From: Rubrivivax sp.
Lineage (GTDB): Bacteria; Pseudomonadota; Gammaproteobacteria; Burkholderiales; Burkholderiaceae_C
Length of the DNA stretch: 64,000 nt
NCBI GenBank assembly: GCA_030680415.1
Contig: JAUXVE010000103.1
Location: forward strand, 1-64,000
Reading direction: 5' to 3'
Both the position numbers and the translations under genes were made by a program. The stretch's first letter is position 1, and each line of letters opens with the position of its first letter. The notes under the pieces are model-generated. The model had not been told where the DNA came from. It saw only the letters and a program-made list of their open reading frames with translations, and ran no database searches. Positions 7,145 through 18,378 of the stretch are shown here, piece by piece.

Positions 7145-8407
7145 TCAAAGCCGGCGCAACATGTCGCGCGTGACCAGCGTGATGCCCGAATCCGTGCGAT
7201 GGAAGTGCCGCGCGTCGGCAGCCGCGTCTTCGCCGATGACCATGCCGTCGGGGATCACGCAGTCGCGGTCGACGACGACCCGGGTCAGCCGCGCGTGGCG
7301 CCCGACCTGCACGCCCGGCAGCAACACCGACCAGTTGACCGCCGAGTACGAATGCACCCGCACGCTGGAAAAGAGCACCGAGCGGAAGACGGCGCCCGAG
7401 ATGATGCACCCCCCCGAAACCAGCGACTCGATGGCCATGCCGCGGCGGTCTTCCTGGTTGTGCACGAACTTGGCGGGCGGCAACTGCGGCTGGTAGGTCC
7501 AGATCGGCCAGTTGGTGTCGTATAGGTTCAGCAAGGGGTCGGTGGCCGTGAGGTCGATGTTGGCGTCCCAGTAGGCATCTATCGTGCCCACGTCGCGCCA
7601 GTACGGCGCCTCGCCCACCCGTGCCCCCACGCAGCTGAGTTCGAAGGGGTGCGCGACGGCCTGGCCGACCTTCACCAGCTTGGGGATGATGTCCTTGCCG
7701 AAATCGTGGCTCGAATGCGGGTCGGCCATGTCTCGCTCGAGTTCGCGGTAGAGAAAGCGCGCGTTGAAGATGTAGATGCCCATGCTGGCCAGCGTACGCC
7801 CCGGCTTGCCCGGGATCGTCGGCGGGTCGGCGGGCTTTTCGACGAAATCGAGGATCAGGCGCTTGGCGTCGACCGCCATCACGCCGAAGGCCGTGGCCTC
7901 GCTTTGCGGCACCTCGATGCAGCCGACGGTGCATTCGCGACCCTGCGCCACGTGGTCGGCCAGCATGAGCGCATAGTTCTGCTTGTAGACATGGTCGCCG
8001 GCGAGCACGACGACGTAATCCGCACGGTAGGCAGCGAGGATGTCCTGGTTCTGGTAGACCGCGTCCGCAGTGCCGCGATACCAGGATTCCTCGTCGACCC
8101 GTTGCTGCGCAGGCAGCAGGTCCACGAACTCGTTCATCTCGCTCTTCAGGAAGGCCCAGCCCCGCTGCAGATGCCGCAGCAGGCTGTGGCTCTTGTACTG
8201 GGTGATGACGCCGATGCGGCGAATGCCCGAGTTCATGCAGTTGGACAGCGCGAAGTCGATGATGCGGAACTTGCCGCCGAAGTACACCGCAGGCTTGGCG
8301 CGGCTGTCGGTCAGGTTCTTGAGCCGGCTGCCGCGGCCGCCGGCCAGCACCAGGGCCACGGCGCGGCGCGGCAGGTCCAGACCCTGGGCGACATCGATCG
8401 GTTTCAT
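7145..8407 (-). CDS. glgC: Glucose-1-phosphate adenylyltransferase, 420 aa
   Basis: Makes ADP-glucose from glucose-1-phosphate and ATP, the committed and allosterically controlled step of bacterial glycogen synthesis. The N-terminal pyrophosphorylase motif [20 protein letters not shown] (about residues 22-41) binds ATP and effector. [14 protein letters not shown] and the WYRGTADAV segment are family signatures, and GDHVYK contains the catalytic aspartate. A left-handed beta-helix occupies the C-terminal quarter. An AGGAG lies six bases before the ATG. The gene is divergent from glgP across about 210 bases, suggesting shared control of synthesis and breakdown. Confidence 0.96.
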   Translation of the reverse strand: MKPIDVAQGLDLPRRAVALVLAGGRGSRLKNLTDSRAKPAVYFGGKFRIIDFALSNCMNSGIRRIGVITQYKSHSLLRHLQRGWAFLKSEMNEFVDLLPAQQRVDEESWYRGTADAVYQNQDILAAYRADYVVVLAGDHVYKQNYALMLADHVAQGRECTVGCIEVPQSEATAFGVMAVDAKRLILDFVEKPADPPTIPGKPGRTLASMGIYIFNARFLYRELERDMADPHSSHDFGKDIIPKLVKVGQAVAHPFELSCVGARVGEAPYWRDVGTIDAYWDANIDLTATDPLLNLYDTNWPIWTYQPQLPPAKFVHNQEDRRGMAIESLVSGGCIISGAVFRSVLFSSVRVHSYSAVNWSVLLPGVQVGRHARLTRVVVDRDCVIPDGMVIGEDAAADARHFHRTDSGITLVTRDMLRRL

Positions 8408-8618
8408 GACAACTCCTGTGGGGAAGACTGCAGCTGGACGACATCCTTGGCGTGGCACGAGATTGGTGCGAACGGGTTTGGGCGAGGCATCGATACTTGC
8501 CACTTCGCATCGTGATCTGCTCTCATGACGCTGTTCTAATTCAGATTTCAACTCCAGGCATTGATCCTGCTTAACGCACCACTGTCCTGGGGCCCCGCAA
8601 ACCACGCGCCGTCCGCTC
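8408..8618. promoter_or_regulatory. Divergent glgC/glgP intergenic region
   Basis: This 211-base spacer must hold the start signals for both glycogen operons. I see the glgC ribosome binding site at its left end but no convincing -35/-10 pair or strong palindrome in the rest. Confidence 0.4.
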
Positions 8619-11078
8619 ATGAACTCTGTCTTCAAACAACCTGCCACCGGTGCTGCGGCCTGCGCTGCCACCGTGGACCACCACCTGCTGGGCACCGTCG
8701 GCGCCGCGCCGGCCACCGCCAGCCGAACGGACGTCATGCATGCGGTGGCGCAAGTGGCGCGCGAGCAGCTGTCCAGGCGTTGGGTGGCCGGTGATTGCGC
8801 CGACCGCGCCGCCAAGGCGCGCCGCGTCTATTACCTGTCGATGGAATTTCTGATCGGCCGCACGCTGTCCAACGCCCTGGCGGCGCTGAACATCCAGGGC
8901 GAGTTGGGCAGCGCGGCCCGTGACCACGCCTGCACGCTGGAAGACCTGGCCGCCACCGAGGCCGACGCGGCGCTGGGCAATGGTGGCCTGGGCCGGCTGG
9001 CGGCATGCTTCCTGGATTCGATGGCGACCTTGGAGCTGCCTTCCTTCGGCTACGGCATCCGCTACGAGTTCGGGATGTTCAAACAGAGCATCCACGGCGG
9101 CCGCCAGGTCGAACACCCCGACCCCTGGCTGGAAGACGGCACACCGTGGGAGTTTCCGCGGCCTGGTGTGCACTACACGGTGCGCTTCGGCGGCTGGGTC
9201 GAGCACGCCGAGTCGCCCAGCACGGCACCGGTGTGGCGCCACGCCGGCGAGGTCAACGCCAAGGCCTACGACATGGTGATTCCCGGCCACGGCACCGAGC
9301 GCGTGAGCACCCTGCGGCTGTGGAAGGCGGTGGCACCGGCGCAAATCGACCTGCATGCGTTCAACAGCGGCGACTACGCACGCGCCGCGGAATTCAAGAA
9401 CGAGTTCGAGAACATCTCCTGGGTGTTGTACCCCAATGACAGCACCGACGCAGGGCGCGAGTTGCGTTTGCGGCAGGAATATTTCTTCACCAGCGCATCG
9501 ATCCAGGACATCCTGGCGCGCCACCTGGCCGAACACGGCCGGCTCACCAACCTGCCGGACAAGGTGGCGATCCATCTCAACGACACCCATCCCGCCATCG
9601 GCGTGGCCGAGTTGATGCGCCTGCTGGTGGACGATCACGGCTTCGGCTGGCCGGCCGCCTGGGCCATCACGAGGAAGGTCTTCAGCTATACCAACCACAC
9701 ATTGATGCCCGAGGCGCTGGAGACCTGGCCGGTGGGGCTGATGCAAAGGGTGCTGCCGCGCCACCTGGAGATCATCATGCGCATCAACCACGAGTTCCTG
9801 GCCGAGGCCGCGGCACAGCGGCCGGGCGACCACGACTTCTTGCGCCGGCTGTCGCTGGTCGACGAGTCCGGCGAGCGCCGCGTGCGCATGGCCCACCTGT
9901 CGATCGTGGGCAGCCACAAGGTCAACGGTGTTTCGGCGCTGCATTCCGACCTGCTGGTGGCCACCATCTTCGCCGACTTCGCGAGCTTGTGGCCCGATCG
10001 CTTCACCAACATGACCAACGGCGTGACCCCGCGCCGCTGGCTGGCGCAGGCCAATCCCGGCCTGGCCTCGCTGATCGACGCCGCCATCGGCAGCGGCTGG
10101 CGGCTCGACCTCGACCAGCTGGCACGCCTGGCCGAACACGCCGACCGGGCCGACTTCCGCAGCGCCTTCCTGGCCGTCAAGCACGCCAACAAGGCGCGCC
10201 TGGCCGAGCACATCCGCGCCACGACGGCCCTTGCGGTCGACCCGGCGAGCCTGTTCGACGTGCAGGTCAAGCGCATTCACGAGTACAAGCGCCAGCTGCT
10301 CAACGTGCTGCAGGTGGTGGCGCGCTACCAGGCGATGCTGGCCGACCCGCTGGTCCTGGAGCGTGGCGATTGGGTGCCGCGCACGGTGATCTTCGCCGGC
10401 AAGGCGGCGTCGAGTTATGTCACTGCCAAGAACGTGATCCGGCTCATCCACGACGTCGGCCGGGTCATCAACCACGACCCGCGCATCGGCGGCAAGCTCC
10501 AGGTCGTGTTCGTGCCCAACTACGGCGTCTCGGTGGCCGAATTGATCATGCCCGGGGCCGACCTGTCGGAGCAGATCTCCACCGCCGGCACCGAAGCGTC
10601 GGGCACCGGCAACATGAAGCTGGCGCTCAACGGCGCGCTGACGATAGGCACCGACGACGGCGCCAACATCGAGATCCGCCAGCAGGTCGGCGACGACAAC
10701 GTCTTCATTTTCGGCCTCTCGGCGGCCGAGGTGGCCGCCAGCCGCGCCGCGGGTTACCAGCCGCTGCGCGTCTACGAGGAGAACGCGCGCCTGAAGGCGG
10801 TGCTCGACGCCGTGGCCGGCGGCCAGTTCTCGCCCGACGAACCCGGCCGCTACCGTGCGCTGGTCGACGGCCTGTTGTGGGGCGGCGACCGCTACATGCT
10901 GCTGGCCGACTTCGACGCCTACCTTGCAGCGCAGGCCCGCGTCGACACGCTTTACGCCGACCGCGAGGCCTGGGCCCGCAAGGCCATCGCCAACGTCGCC
11001 GGCATGGGCCCGTTCTCTTCAGACCGTACCATCCGCGCATACGCCAACCACGTCTGGGGGCTGACGCCCAAAGACTAG
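8619..11078 (+). CDS. glgP: Glycogen phosphorylase, 819 aa
   Basis: A GT35-family enzyme that releases glucose-1-phosphate from glycogen ends using phosphate and pyridoxal phosphate. The C-terminal signature [20 protein letters not shown] contains the PLP-binding lysine, near residue 667. The N-terminal half has [13 protein letters not shown] and the phosphorylase segment [14 protein letters not shown]. Length matches bacterial glgP. The first about 45 residues are variable. It opens a plus-strand operon with glgB 33 bases downstream. Its location opposite glgC-glgA places synthesis and degradation genes together. Confidence 0.96.
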   Translation: MNSVFKQPATGAAACAATVDHHLLGTVGAAPATASRTDVMHAVAQVAREQLSRRWVAGDCADRAAKARRVYYLSMEFLIGRTLSNALAALNIQGELGSAARDHACTLEDLAATEADAALGNGGLGRLAACFLDSMATLELPSFGYGIRYEFGMFKQSIHGGRQVEHPDPWLEDGTPWEFPRPGVHYTVRFGGWVEHAESPSTAPVWRHAGEVNAKAYDMVIPGHGTERVSTLRLWKAVAPAQIDLHAFNSGDYARAAEFKNEFENISWVLYPNDSTDAGRELRLRQEYFFTSASIQDILARHLAEHGRLTNLPDKVAIHLNDTHPAIGVAELMRLLVDDHGFGWPAAWAITRKVFSYTNHTLMPEALETWPVGLMQRVLPRHLEIIMRINHEFLAEAAAQRPGDHDFLRRLSLVDESGERRVRMAHLSIVGSHKVNGVSALHSDLLVATIFADFASLWPDRFTNMTNGVTPRRWLAQANPGLASLIDAAIGSGWRLDLDQLARLAEHADRADFRSAFLAVKHANKARLAEHIRATTALAVDPASLFDVQVKRIHEYKRQLLNVLQVVARYQAMLADPLVLERGDWVPRTVIFAGKAASSYVTAKNVIRLIHDVGRVINHDPRIGGKLQVVFVPNYGVSVAELIMPGADLSEQISTAGTEASGTGNMKLALNGALTIGTDDGANIEIRQQVGDDNVFIFGLSAAEVAASRAAGYQPLRVYEENARLKAVLDAVAGGQFSPDEPGRYRALVDGLLWGGDRYMLLADFDAYLAAQARVDTLYADREAWARKAIANVAGMGPFSSDRTIRAYANHVWGLTPKD

Positions 11079-11111
11079 CGCCCAGGCCCGGACAGGCCCC
11101 GACAGCACCGC

Positions 11112-13304
11112 ATGCTCAGCGACGACGACATCCAACGCCTGTGCCAGGGCCGGCACGGCGATCCCTGCGCGGTGCTCGGCCCGCACCGGCAAACCGACGG
11201 CCGCACCTGGGTGCGGGCCTTCCTGCCCGGAGCCTCGATCGTGTCGGCAGTGGTCGGCACCAGCCGGGTGCCGCTGGCGTTGCGCCACCGCGACGGCTTG
11301 TTCGAGGGCCCGCTGCCCGCCGACGGCCCGTACCGCCTGCAGGTGGCCTGGCAAGGCGGCGGCGAGGCGCTCCTGGAGGATCCCTACCGCTTCGGCGCCG
11401 TGCTCGGCGAGATGGACGCCTGGCTGCTGGCCGAAGGCTCGCACCTGCGGCCCTACGAGATGCTGGGTGCCACGCCGCGCGAGATCGACGCTGTGGCCGG
11501 CACCAGCTTTGCCGTCTGGGCACCCAACGCGTCGCGCGTCAGCGTGGTCGGCGACTTCAACGCCTGGGACGGCCGCCGCCACCCGATGCGGCTGCGCCGC
11601 GAGTGCGGCGTGTGGGAACTCTTCCTGCCCGGGGTGCACGCCGGCGAGCGCTACAAGTTCGAACTGCTGGACCGTGACGGCCTGCTGCTGCCGCAGAAGG
11701 CAGACCCGTTCGCGCGCCAGACCGAGTTGCGCCCGGCCACCGCCAGCGTCGTGGCGGCGATGCCGCCGGTGGCGCCGCCCTCGCCGGTCCGCCAGGCTGC
11801 AAATGCGCTGGACGCGCCGATGAGCATCTACGAAGTACATCTGGGAAGCTGGCGCCGCAAGCCCGAAGAACACGACCGCTGGCTGAACTGGGACGAACTC
11901 GCCGACGAGTTGGTGGGCTATGCGCTGGACATGGGTTACACGCATCTGGAACTGATGCCGGTGAGCGAGCACCCCTTCGACGGCTCCTGGGGCTATCAGA
12001 CGCTGGGCCAGTACGCGCCGACGGCGCGTTTCGCCAATGCGGCAGACGCCGCCGCGGGCGGCTCGGCGGCGGGCTTTCGCCGTTTCGTCGACCACGCACA
12101 CGCCGCCGGCATCGGCGTGCTGCTGGACTGGGTGCCGGCACATTTCCCAGCCGACGCGCACGGCCTGGCGCACTTCGACGGCACCCACCTGTACGAGTAC
12201 GCCGACCCGCGCGAGGGCTTCCACAACGACTGGAACACGCTCATCTACAACTTCGGCCGTACGGAGGTGCGCAACTTCCTGGTCGGCAGCGCCTTGTACT
12301 GGCTGGAGCGTTTCGACGTCGACGGCCTGCGCGTCGATGCGGTGGCCTCGATGCTCTACCGCGACTACAGCCGCAAGGCCGGCGAATGGATCCCCAACGT
12401 GCACGGTGGCCGCGAGAACCTCGAGGCGATCGCCTTCCTGAAGCGCACCAACGAAGTCATTGGCGCCGAACGCCCGCAGGCGGTGATGCTGGCCGAGGAA
12501 TCCACCGCCTTCCCGGCCGTGTCGCGCCCCACGTATGCCGGCGGCCTGGGCTTCCACTACAAGTGGAACATGGGCTGGATGCACGACACGCTGAAGTACA
12601 TCGCGCGCGACCCCATCCACCGCCCCTACCACCACGGGGAGTTGACCTTCGGCCTCGTCTACGCCTTCACCGAGAACTTCGTGCTGCCGCTCTCGCACGA
12701 CGAGGTCGTGCACGGCAAGGGCTCGCTGCTGGCCAAGATGCCGGGCGATCGCTGGCAGCGGTTCGCCAACCTGCGCGCCTATTACGGCTTCATGTTCGGC
12801 CACCCCGGCAAGAAGCTGATGTTCATGGGCTGCGAGTTCGCGCAGGACCGCGAATGGAACCATGACGCCAGCCTCGACTGGCACCTGCTCGACGACCCGA
12901 GCCATGCCGGCATGCAGCGCCTGGTGCGTGACCTGAATGGGCTTTACAGCTCCAGCCCGGCGCTGTACGGCCAGGACTTCAGCAGCGCCGGTTTCGAATG
13001 GATCGACCTGGATGACGCGCGCCGCAGCTTGCTGAGTTTCGTGCGCCGGGGCAGCGACGGGCAGCTGATGCTGGTGGTGTGCAACTTCGCACCGGTGGTG
13101 CACCACGGCATCCGCCTCGGCGTGCCTGCCGCCGGGCGGTGGCACGAGCGGCTGAACACCGATTCGGCCTTCTACGGCGGCAGCAACGTCGGCACGCCGC
13201 TGGGCGTGGCCAGCAGCGAGGCGGTACCCAGCCACGACCGCAGGCAGTCCATCGTGCTCACGCTGCCGCCGCTGGCCACGGTGTTCCTCGAATGGACCGC
13301 CTGA
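11112..13304 (+). CDS. glgB: 1,4-alpha-glucan branching enzyme, 730 aa
   Basis: A GH13 enzyme that cuts alpha-1,4 chains and rejoins them as alpha-1,6 branches. It has the full-length bacterial layout: an N-terminal CBM48-like module, a second CBM48 ([22 protein letters not shown] around residue 135), the TIM-barrel, and a C-terminal beta domain. The catalytic nucleophile Asp409 lies in [10 protein letters not shown], the general acid Glu462 in MLAEEST, and the third acidic residue in [12 protein letters not shown]. These align with E. coli Asp405 and Glu458. It overlaps glgX by 13 bases. Confidence 0.96.
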   Translation: MLSDDDIQRLCQGRHGDPCAVLGPHRQTDGRTWVRAFLPGASIVSAVVGTSRVPLALRHRDGLFEGPLPADGPYRLQVAWQGGGEALLEDPYRFGAVLGEMDAWLLAEGSHLRPYEMLGATPREIDAVAGTSFAVWAPNASRVSVVGDFNAWDGRRHPMRLRRECGVWELFLPGVHAGERYKFELLDRDGLLLPQKADPFARQTELRPATASVVAAMPPVAPPSPVRQAANALDAPMSIYEVHLGSWRRKPEEHDRWLNWDELADELVGYALDMGYTHLELMPVSEHPFDGSWGYQTLGQYAPTARFANAADAAAGGSAAGFRRFVDHAHAAGIGVLLDWVPAHFPADAHGLAHFDGTHLYEYADPREGFHNDWNTLIYNFGRTEVRNFLVGSALYWLERFDVDGLRVDAVASMLYRDYSRKAGEWIPNVHGGRENLEAIAFLKRTNEVIGAERPQAVMLAEESTAFPAVSRPTYAGGLGFHYKWNMGWMHDTLKYIARDPIHRPYHHGELTFGLVYAFTENFVLPLSHDEVVHGKGSLLAKMPGDRWQRFANLRAYYGFMFGHPGKKLMFMGCEFAQDREWNHDASLDWHLLDDPSHAGMQRLVRDLNGLYSSSPALYGQDFSSAGFEWIDLDDARRSLLSFVRRGSDGQLMLVVCNFAPVVHHGIRLGVPAAGRWHERLNTDSAFYGGSNVGTPLGVASSEAVPSHDRRQSIVLTLPPLATVFLEWTA

Positions 13305-15418
13305 GCATCGGTTCCCTGGTCGCCGGCCAGGACACCGTGGATCTGGAGCCCGGCGTGCCATGGCCGATGGGCGCGGCCTGCGACGGCAGCGGCGTCAACT
13401 TTGCTGCCTTCTCCGAGCATGCCACGCAGGTCGACCTGTGCCTGTTCGACGCCGCCGGCCATGTCGAGCTGGCGCGGCTGCCGTTGCCGTCGCGCAGCGG
13501 CGACGTCTGGCACGGCCGCCTGCCCGGCGCCGCGCCGGGGCTCGTCTACGGGTTCCGCGTCCACGGTCCCTGGCGCCCGGAACGCGGCCACCGTTTCAAC
13601 CCGCACAAGCTGCTGCTCGACCCCTGGGCGCGCGAGATCGTCGGCCGCTTCGACTGGCTTGGCCCGCACTTCGGCGCCGACCGCGAGCACGCGCAGCACA
13701 TCGACACGCGCGACAACGGCCACGAGGCGCTGAAGGCGCGTGTCGTGCACGAGCACTACGACTGGCAGGGCGACCGGCCGCCCGCCACGCCGCTGGCCGA
13801 CACCGTGATCTATGAACTGCACGTGCGCGGCTTCACGAAGAGGCTACCCGGTGTGCCCGAACCGCTGCAGGGCACCTATGCCGGGCTGGCGTCGGACGCG
13901 GCCCTGGCCCACCTGCAGCGCCTGGGCATCACCGCGGTGAGCCTGTTGCCGGTGCAGCAGATCCTGGACGAAGAACGGCTGGTCGAGCTGGGGCTGGTCA
14001 ACTACTGGGGCTACAACACGCTGGGCTACTTCTGCCCGGACCCGCGCTACGCGGCCACGGAGCGACCGCGCGACGAGTTCAGGTCCATGGTGCGCCGGCT
14101 GCACGCCGCCGGCATCGAGGTGCTGCTGGACGTCGTCTACAACCACACGGCCGAAGGCGACGAACGCGGCCCCACGATCAGCTGGCGCGGTTTCGACAAC
14201 GCCTGCTGGTACCGGTTGCCGCACGGGCAGCGCGAGCGCTACGAGAACTGGAGCGGCTGCGGCAACACCATCGACATCCGCCACCCGCGCGTGCTGCAGA
14301 TGGTGCTGGACAGCCTGCGCTTCTGGGTCGCCGAGATGCATGTCGACGGCTTCCGCTTCGACCTCGCACCGGTGCTCGGCCGCGGCGACATCGGCTTCGA
14401 ACGCGACGGCCCGTTCTTCAAGGCGGTGCAGCAGGACCCGGTGCTGCAGCGCGTGAAGCTGATCGCCGAACCCTGGGACCTCGGCCCCGGCGGCTGGCAG
14501 GTGGGCCAGTTCCCGCGCGGCTGGCTGGAGTGGAACGATCGCTTCCGCGACACCGCGCGCGCCTTCTGGCTCGGTGGCGACTGCACGCGCGGCGAGTTCG
14601 CGCTGCGCCTGGCGGGATCGTCGGACCTGTACCAGCCGCGCCGGCGCTGGCCTGCCGAGTCGGTGAACTACGTGGTCTCGCACGACGGCTTCACGCTCAC
14701 CGACCTGCTGAGCTACGACCTGCGCCACAACGAGGCCAACCTCGAGGACAACCGCGACGGCCACGGCCACAACCTGAGCTGGAACTGCGGCTGGGAGGGC
14801 CCGACCGAGGACCCCGAGGTCAACGCCTGCCGCGCACGCCTGAAGCGCGCCCTGCTGGCCACCGTGCTGCTGGCACAGGGCACGCCGATGCTGGCCGCCG
14901 GCGACGAACTCGGCCACAGCCAGGGCGGCAACAACAACCCCTACTGCCAGGACAGCCCCATCACCTGGATCGACTGGGCGCGCGCCGACCAGTCGCTGAT
15001 CGAGTTCACCGCCCATGTTCTGGCCTTGCGGCGGCAACTGCTGCCGATGGCGCTGCACTGGCACACGGGGCTGCCAGACCGCCGTGGCCAGGTCGACCTG
15101 GCCTGGCTGCGCCGCACCGGCGAGCCGATGACGGCCGAGCACTGGAACAACCGCATGTCGCGCATCCTGGGCGCCCACATCGGCGGCGCCGGCCGCAGCG
15201 GCGCGCCGCTGCTGCTGCTGGTCAACGCACGCGACCTGGACGCCAGCTTCGCGCTGCCGCCGGGCGACTGGGTGGCCGAACTCGACACCACGCAACCCGA
15301 CGGCCGCAGGAGCTGGCGGCGCGCGTGCGCGGCGCAGGCAGGCCACTACGAGCTGCGCGCACGCAGCCTGGTACTGCTGCGCGACGCCGGCGGCCCCACC
15401 CGAGGACCCGAGCCATGA
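13292..15418 (+). CDS. glgX: Glycogen debranching enzyme, isoamylase type, 708 aa
   Basis: A GH13 enzyme that hydrolyses alpha-1,6 branches of phosphorylase-trimmed glycogen. A CBM48 module (about 20-130) is followed by a barrel with [19 protein letters not shown] (nucleophile Asp), LIAEPWD (acid Glu) and [21 protein letters not shown] near residue 550 is a GlgX signature. The ATG at 13292 sits inside the end of glgB, giving a 13-base overlap, and the stop overlaps malQ as ATGA. A longer open frame in this phase extends back to 13079 inside glgB, but the CBM48 alignment supports the start used here. Confidence 0.94.
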   Translation: MDRLSIGSLVAGQDTVDLEPGVPWPMGAACDGSGVNFAAFSEHATQVDLCLFDAAGHVELARLPLPSRSGDVWHGRLPGAAPGLVYGFRVHGPWRPERGHRFNPHKLLLDPWAREIVGRFDWLGPHFGADREHAQHIDTRDNGHEALKARVVHEHYDWQGDRPPATPLADTVIYELHVRGFTKRLPGVPEPLQGTYAGLASDAALAHLQRLGITAVSLLPVQQILDEERLVELGLVNYWGYNTLGYFCPDPRYAATERPRDEFRSMVRRLHAAGIEVLLDVVYNHTAEGDERGPTISWRGFDNACWYRLPHGQRERYENWSGCGNTIDIRHPRVLQMVLDSLRFWVAEMHVDGFRFDLAPVLGRGDIGFERDGPFFKAVQQDPVLQRVKLIAEPWDLGPGGWQVGQFPRGWLEWNDRFRDTARAFWLGGDCTRGEFALRLAGSSDLYQPRRRWPAESVNYVVSHDGFTLTDLLSYDLRHNEANLEDNRDGHGHNLSWNCGWEGPTEDPEVNACRARLKRALLATVLLAQGTPMLAAGDELGHSQGGNNNPYCQDSPITWIDWARADQSLIEFTAHVLALRRQLLPMALHWHTGLPDRRGQVDLAWLRRTGEPMTAEHWNNRMSRILGAHIGGAGRSGAPLLLLVNARDLDASFALPPGDWVAELDTTQPDGRRSWRRACAAQAGHYELRARSLVLLRDAGGPTRGPEP

Positions 15419-16917
15419 GATTCCCCCGCGCCAGCGGGGTGCTGCTGCACCCCACCTCCCTGCCCGGCCCATACGGCTCGGGCGACTTCGGGTCCGATGC
15501 GCGGCACTTCGTCGACTGGCTGGTGGCCGGCAGCCAGAGGCTGTGGCAGATCCTGCCGCTGGGCGGCATCGGCGCAGGCAACTCGCCCTACATGAGCACC
15601 TCGGCCTTCGCCGGCAATGTGCTGATGATCGACCTGGCCGAACTGCAGCGCCAGGGCTGGCTCGACACCGCCGACCTGGCCCCGGCACCTGGGCTCGACG
15701 CACGGCGCGTGAACTTCGACGTCGTGGTGCCGTTCCGCATGGAGCGGCTGGCGCGCGCCGCCGCGCGTTTTGGCGCCGCGGCGACGCCGCAGCAGCGCGA
15801 GGCCTATGCCGAGTTCGTGGCCGCGCAACGGTCATGGCTGGACGACTACGCGCTGTTCATGGCGCTCGGCGAAGTCCACCCCGGCCGGGACTGGTGCGAC
15901 TGGTCCCCGGCGCTGGCCGCACGCGAGCCGGCGGCGCTGGCCGCGTCACGGGCTGAACACGCCGTGCGCGTCCACTTCTGGCAGTTCTGCCAATGGGCCT
16001 TCTTCCGCCAGTGGCTGACTCTCAAGGCGTATGCCAACGAGCGCGGCGTGGAGATCATCGGCGACGCGCCGATCTTCATCGCCCACCAGAGCGCCGAGGT
16101 GTGGGCGCACCAGGAGCTCTTCGAGCTCGGGCCCGACGGCCGGCCCACGGTCGTGGCCGGCGTGCCACCGGACTTCTTCAGCGCCACCGGCCAGCGCTGG
16201 GGCAACCCGCTGTACCGCTGGAGCGAACACGCCAAGGACGGCTACGCCTGGTGGGTGGAACGCGTGCGCCGCACTTTCGAGCTGGTGGACATCGTGCGCA
16301 TCGACCATTTCCGCGGCTTCGCCGGCTACTGGGAGATTCCAGCCAGCGAGCCGACGGCGGTGCAGGGACGCTGGGTGGCCGGGCCGGGCGAGCCCCTGTT
16401 CAAGGCCGTGGCCCGGGCGCTGGGGCCGGTGCCGATCATCGCCGAGGACCTGGGGGTGATCACGCCCGACGTCGAGGCGCTGCGCAGGAAGTTCGGCTTC
16501 CCCGGCATGCGCATCCTGCAGTTCGCCTTCGTCGGCGACGCGTCCGACCGCTACCTGCCGCACAACCACGAACCCGACACGGTGGTCTACCCCGGCACCC
16601 ATGACAACGACACGGTGCTCGGCTGGTGGGCCAGGGCGAGCGACCATGAACGCCAGTTCGCGCGCGGCTACTTCGCCACCGACGGCCACGACATGCCCTG
16701 GACCATGATCCGCGCCGCCATGTCCAGTGTCGCCGACACGGCGGTGTTGCCGATGCAGGACATACTGGCACTGCCCAGCGAATGCCGCATGAACGCCCCG
16801 GGGCAGAGCGAGGGCTGGTGGGCCTGGCGCTTCCAGTGGAGCCACGTGCACCCCTGGCATGCGGGCCGGCTGGCCGAACTGGCCCGCTTCTACGGGCGCG
16901 CACTGACGGCGCCATGA
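15415..16917 (+). CDS. malQ: 4-alpha-glucanotransferase (amylomaltase), 500 aa
   Basis: A GH77 enzyme that transfers maltooligosaccharide segments between glucans and so handles the short chains left by phosphorylase and debranching. The N-terminus RASGVLLHPTSLPGPYGSGDFG is diagnostic. The catalytic residues lie in VRIDHFRGF (Asp), IIAEDLG (Glu) and YPGTHDNDT (Asp). Length is typical of the short bacterial form with no extra N-terminal domain. The start overlaps the glgX stop by four bases. It is the last gene of the glgP-glgB-glgX-malQ operon. Confidence 0.95.
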   Translation: MRFPRASGVLLHPTSLPGPYGSGDFGSDARHFVDWLVAGSQRLWQILPLGGIGAGNSPYMSTSAFAGNVLMIDLAELQRQGWLDTADLAPAPGLDARRVNFDVVVPFRMERLARAAARFGAAATPQQREAYAEFVAAQRSWLDDYALFMALGEVHPGRDWCDWSPALAAREPAALAASRAEHAVRVHFWQFCQWAFFRQWLTLKAYANERGVEIIGDAPIFIAHQSAEVWAHQELFELGPDGRPTVVAGVPPDFFSATGQRWGNPLYRWSEHAKDGYAWWVERVRRTFELVDIVRIDHFRGFAGYWEIPASEPTAVQGRWVAGPGEPLFKAVARALGPVPIIAEDLGVITPDVEALRRKFGFPGMRILQFAFVGDASDRYLPHNHEPDTVVYPGTHDNDTVLGWWARASDHERQFARGYFATDGHDMPWTMIRAAMSSVADTAVLPMQDILALPSECRMNAPGQSEGWWAWRFQWSHVHPWHAGRLAELARFYGRALTAP

Positions 16918-17065
16918 GCGCGGGCTGCCGTTGTGCACTGACCGTTCAGCCGCGTCACCCGCGACGCCCGGCACGAGGGGCTCGCCGGCAGGAGCGGAGC
17001 AGGGGCAGGGGCGCGCGAACGCGGCAGAATCGCCGCGCACCCACACCATCACTCTGGAAGATCGC

Positions 17066-18331
17066 ATGACGGAACTCGGTCCTTCGCCGCTGGCTGCAGG
17101 AGACCTCCAGCTGACTGTGAACGACGCGCGCGCGGCGATTGCCGGCGCGCTGCAACCCATCGCCGGCAGCGAGACGGTGCCATTGATGCAGGCCTTGGGC
17201 CGTGTCCTGGCCGCAGACGTGCTGTCACCGATCGACGTGCCCGCGCACGACAACTCGGCGATGGACGGCTATGCCTTCGACGGCAGCGCGCTGCGCGCCG
17301 ACGCCGCCACCACGCTGGCCGTCGTGGGCACCGTGTACGCCGGCGCGCCGCCCAGGGGCACGGTGGCTGCGGGGGAGTGCCTGCGCATCATGACGGGTGC
17401 GGTCATGCCGGTGGGGCTGGACACCGTGGTGCCGCTGGAGCTGTGCCGTGCCGAGGGCAGCCGCATTGGCATCGAGCCCGGCGTGATTCGTCCCGGCGAC
17501 AACCGTCGCCGCCAGGGTGAAGACCTGGCGCGCGGCAAGCCCGCCGTGCGCGCTGGACGCGTCTTGCGGCCGGCCGACCTGGGCCTGGTGGCGTCGTTGG
17601 GCATCGCTCAGTTGACCGTGGTCCGGCGTCTGCGCGTGGCACTGTTTTCCACCGGCGACGAGCTGCGCACCCTGGGCCAGGCGCTTGATCCCGGCTGCGT
17701 CTACGACAGCAACCGCTACGCGCTGATGGCGGCGCTGCAGCGGCTGGGCATGGAGGTCATCGACCTCGGCCTGGTTCGTGACGACCCGGCGGCCTTGCAG
17801 GCCACGCTGGAGGCCGCCGTGGCGCAGGCCGACGTGGTGCTGACCAGCGGCGGCGTCAGCGCCGGCGACGCCGACCACACGCGCGCGCTGCTCGCCCGTC
17901 TGGGCGAGGTGGCGTTCTGGAAGGTGGCGATGCGGCCGGGCCGGCCGTTCGCCTTCGGCCCGCTGCGTGCCGGCGGTCGTGCCAGCTGGCTGTTCGCCTT
18001 GCCCGGCAACCCGGTGGCGGCGCTGGTCACCTACTACGCCTTCGTGCGTGACGGTCTGCTGCAACTGGCCGGCGCCACGCCCGAGCCCTTGCCCGTGCTT
18101 CAGGCCCGCTGCAGCCATGCCATCCGCAAGCGCCCGGGCCGCACCGAACTGCAGCGCGGCCATCTGAGCCTGGCGCCCGAGGGTTGGCAGGTCCGTGTCA
18201 CCGGCTCGCAAGGAGCCGGCATCCTGCGCAGCATGAGCGAGGCGAACGCGCTGGTCGTGTTGCGGCACGAGCAGGGGTCGGTGGCCGCTGGTGAACTGGT
18301 GGACGTCTGGCTGTTCGACGGCCTGGTCTGA
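17066..18331 (+). CDS. moeA: Molybdopterin molybdenumtransferase, 421 aa
   Basis: Inserts molybdate into adenylated molybdopterin, producing active molybdenum cofactor. Family motifs are in order: PAHDNSAMDGYAF near 55, RIMTGAVMP near 110, the MoCF domain with FSTGDEL and TSGGVSAGD near 265, and LPGNPVAAL near 315. The C-terminal beta domain is complete. I placed the start at the ATG at 17066, since the upstream 45 codons of open frame look non-coding. It stands beside the formate dehydrogenase cluster, whose catalytic subunit needs this cofactor, and it converges on fdhD. Confidence 0.93.
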   Translation: MTELGPSPLAAGDLQLTVNDARAAIAGALQPIAGSETVPLMQALGRVLAADVLSPIDVPAHDNSAMDGYAFDGSALRADAATTLAVVGTVYAGAPPRGTVAAGECLRIMTGAVMPVGLDTVVPLELCRAEGSRIGIEPGVIRPGDNRRRQGEDLARGKPAVRAGRVLRPADLGLVASLGIAQLTVVRRLRVALFSTGDELRTLGQALDPGCVYDSNRYALMAALQRLGMEVIDLGLVRDDPAALQATLEAAVAQADVVLTSGGVSAGDADHTRALLARLGEVAFWKVAMRPGRPFAFGPLRAGGRASWLFALPGNPVAALVTYYAFVRDGLLQLAGATPEPLPVLQARCSHAIRKRPGRTELQRGHLSLAPEGWQVRVTGSQGAGILRSMSEANALVVLRHEQGSVAAGELVDVWLFDGLV

Positions 18332-18354
18332 GCGCGGGGTCAACCGACTCGCGG

Positions 18355-18376
18355 GCCGCCGGTCGCGCCCGGCGGC
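18355..18376. terminator. Hairpin between convergent moeA and fdhD
   Basis: GCCGCCGG and CCGGCGGC form an 8-base-pair stem with a 6-base loop inside the 47-base gap between the two convergent genes. There is no T-run on either side, so an intrinsic terminator is possible but not proven. Confidence 0.4.
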
Positions 18377-18378
18377 GT

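Noticed and set aside
7137..8510. Open frame that would fuse extra sequence to the N-terminus of GlgA
   Set aside because: The upstream part is glgC read in another frame. GlgA begins at its conserved MKVLHVAAE segment.
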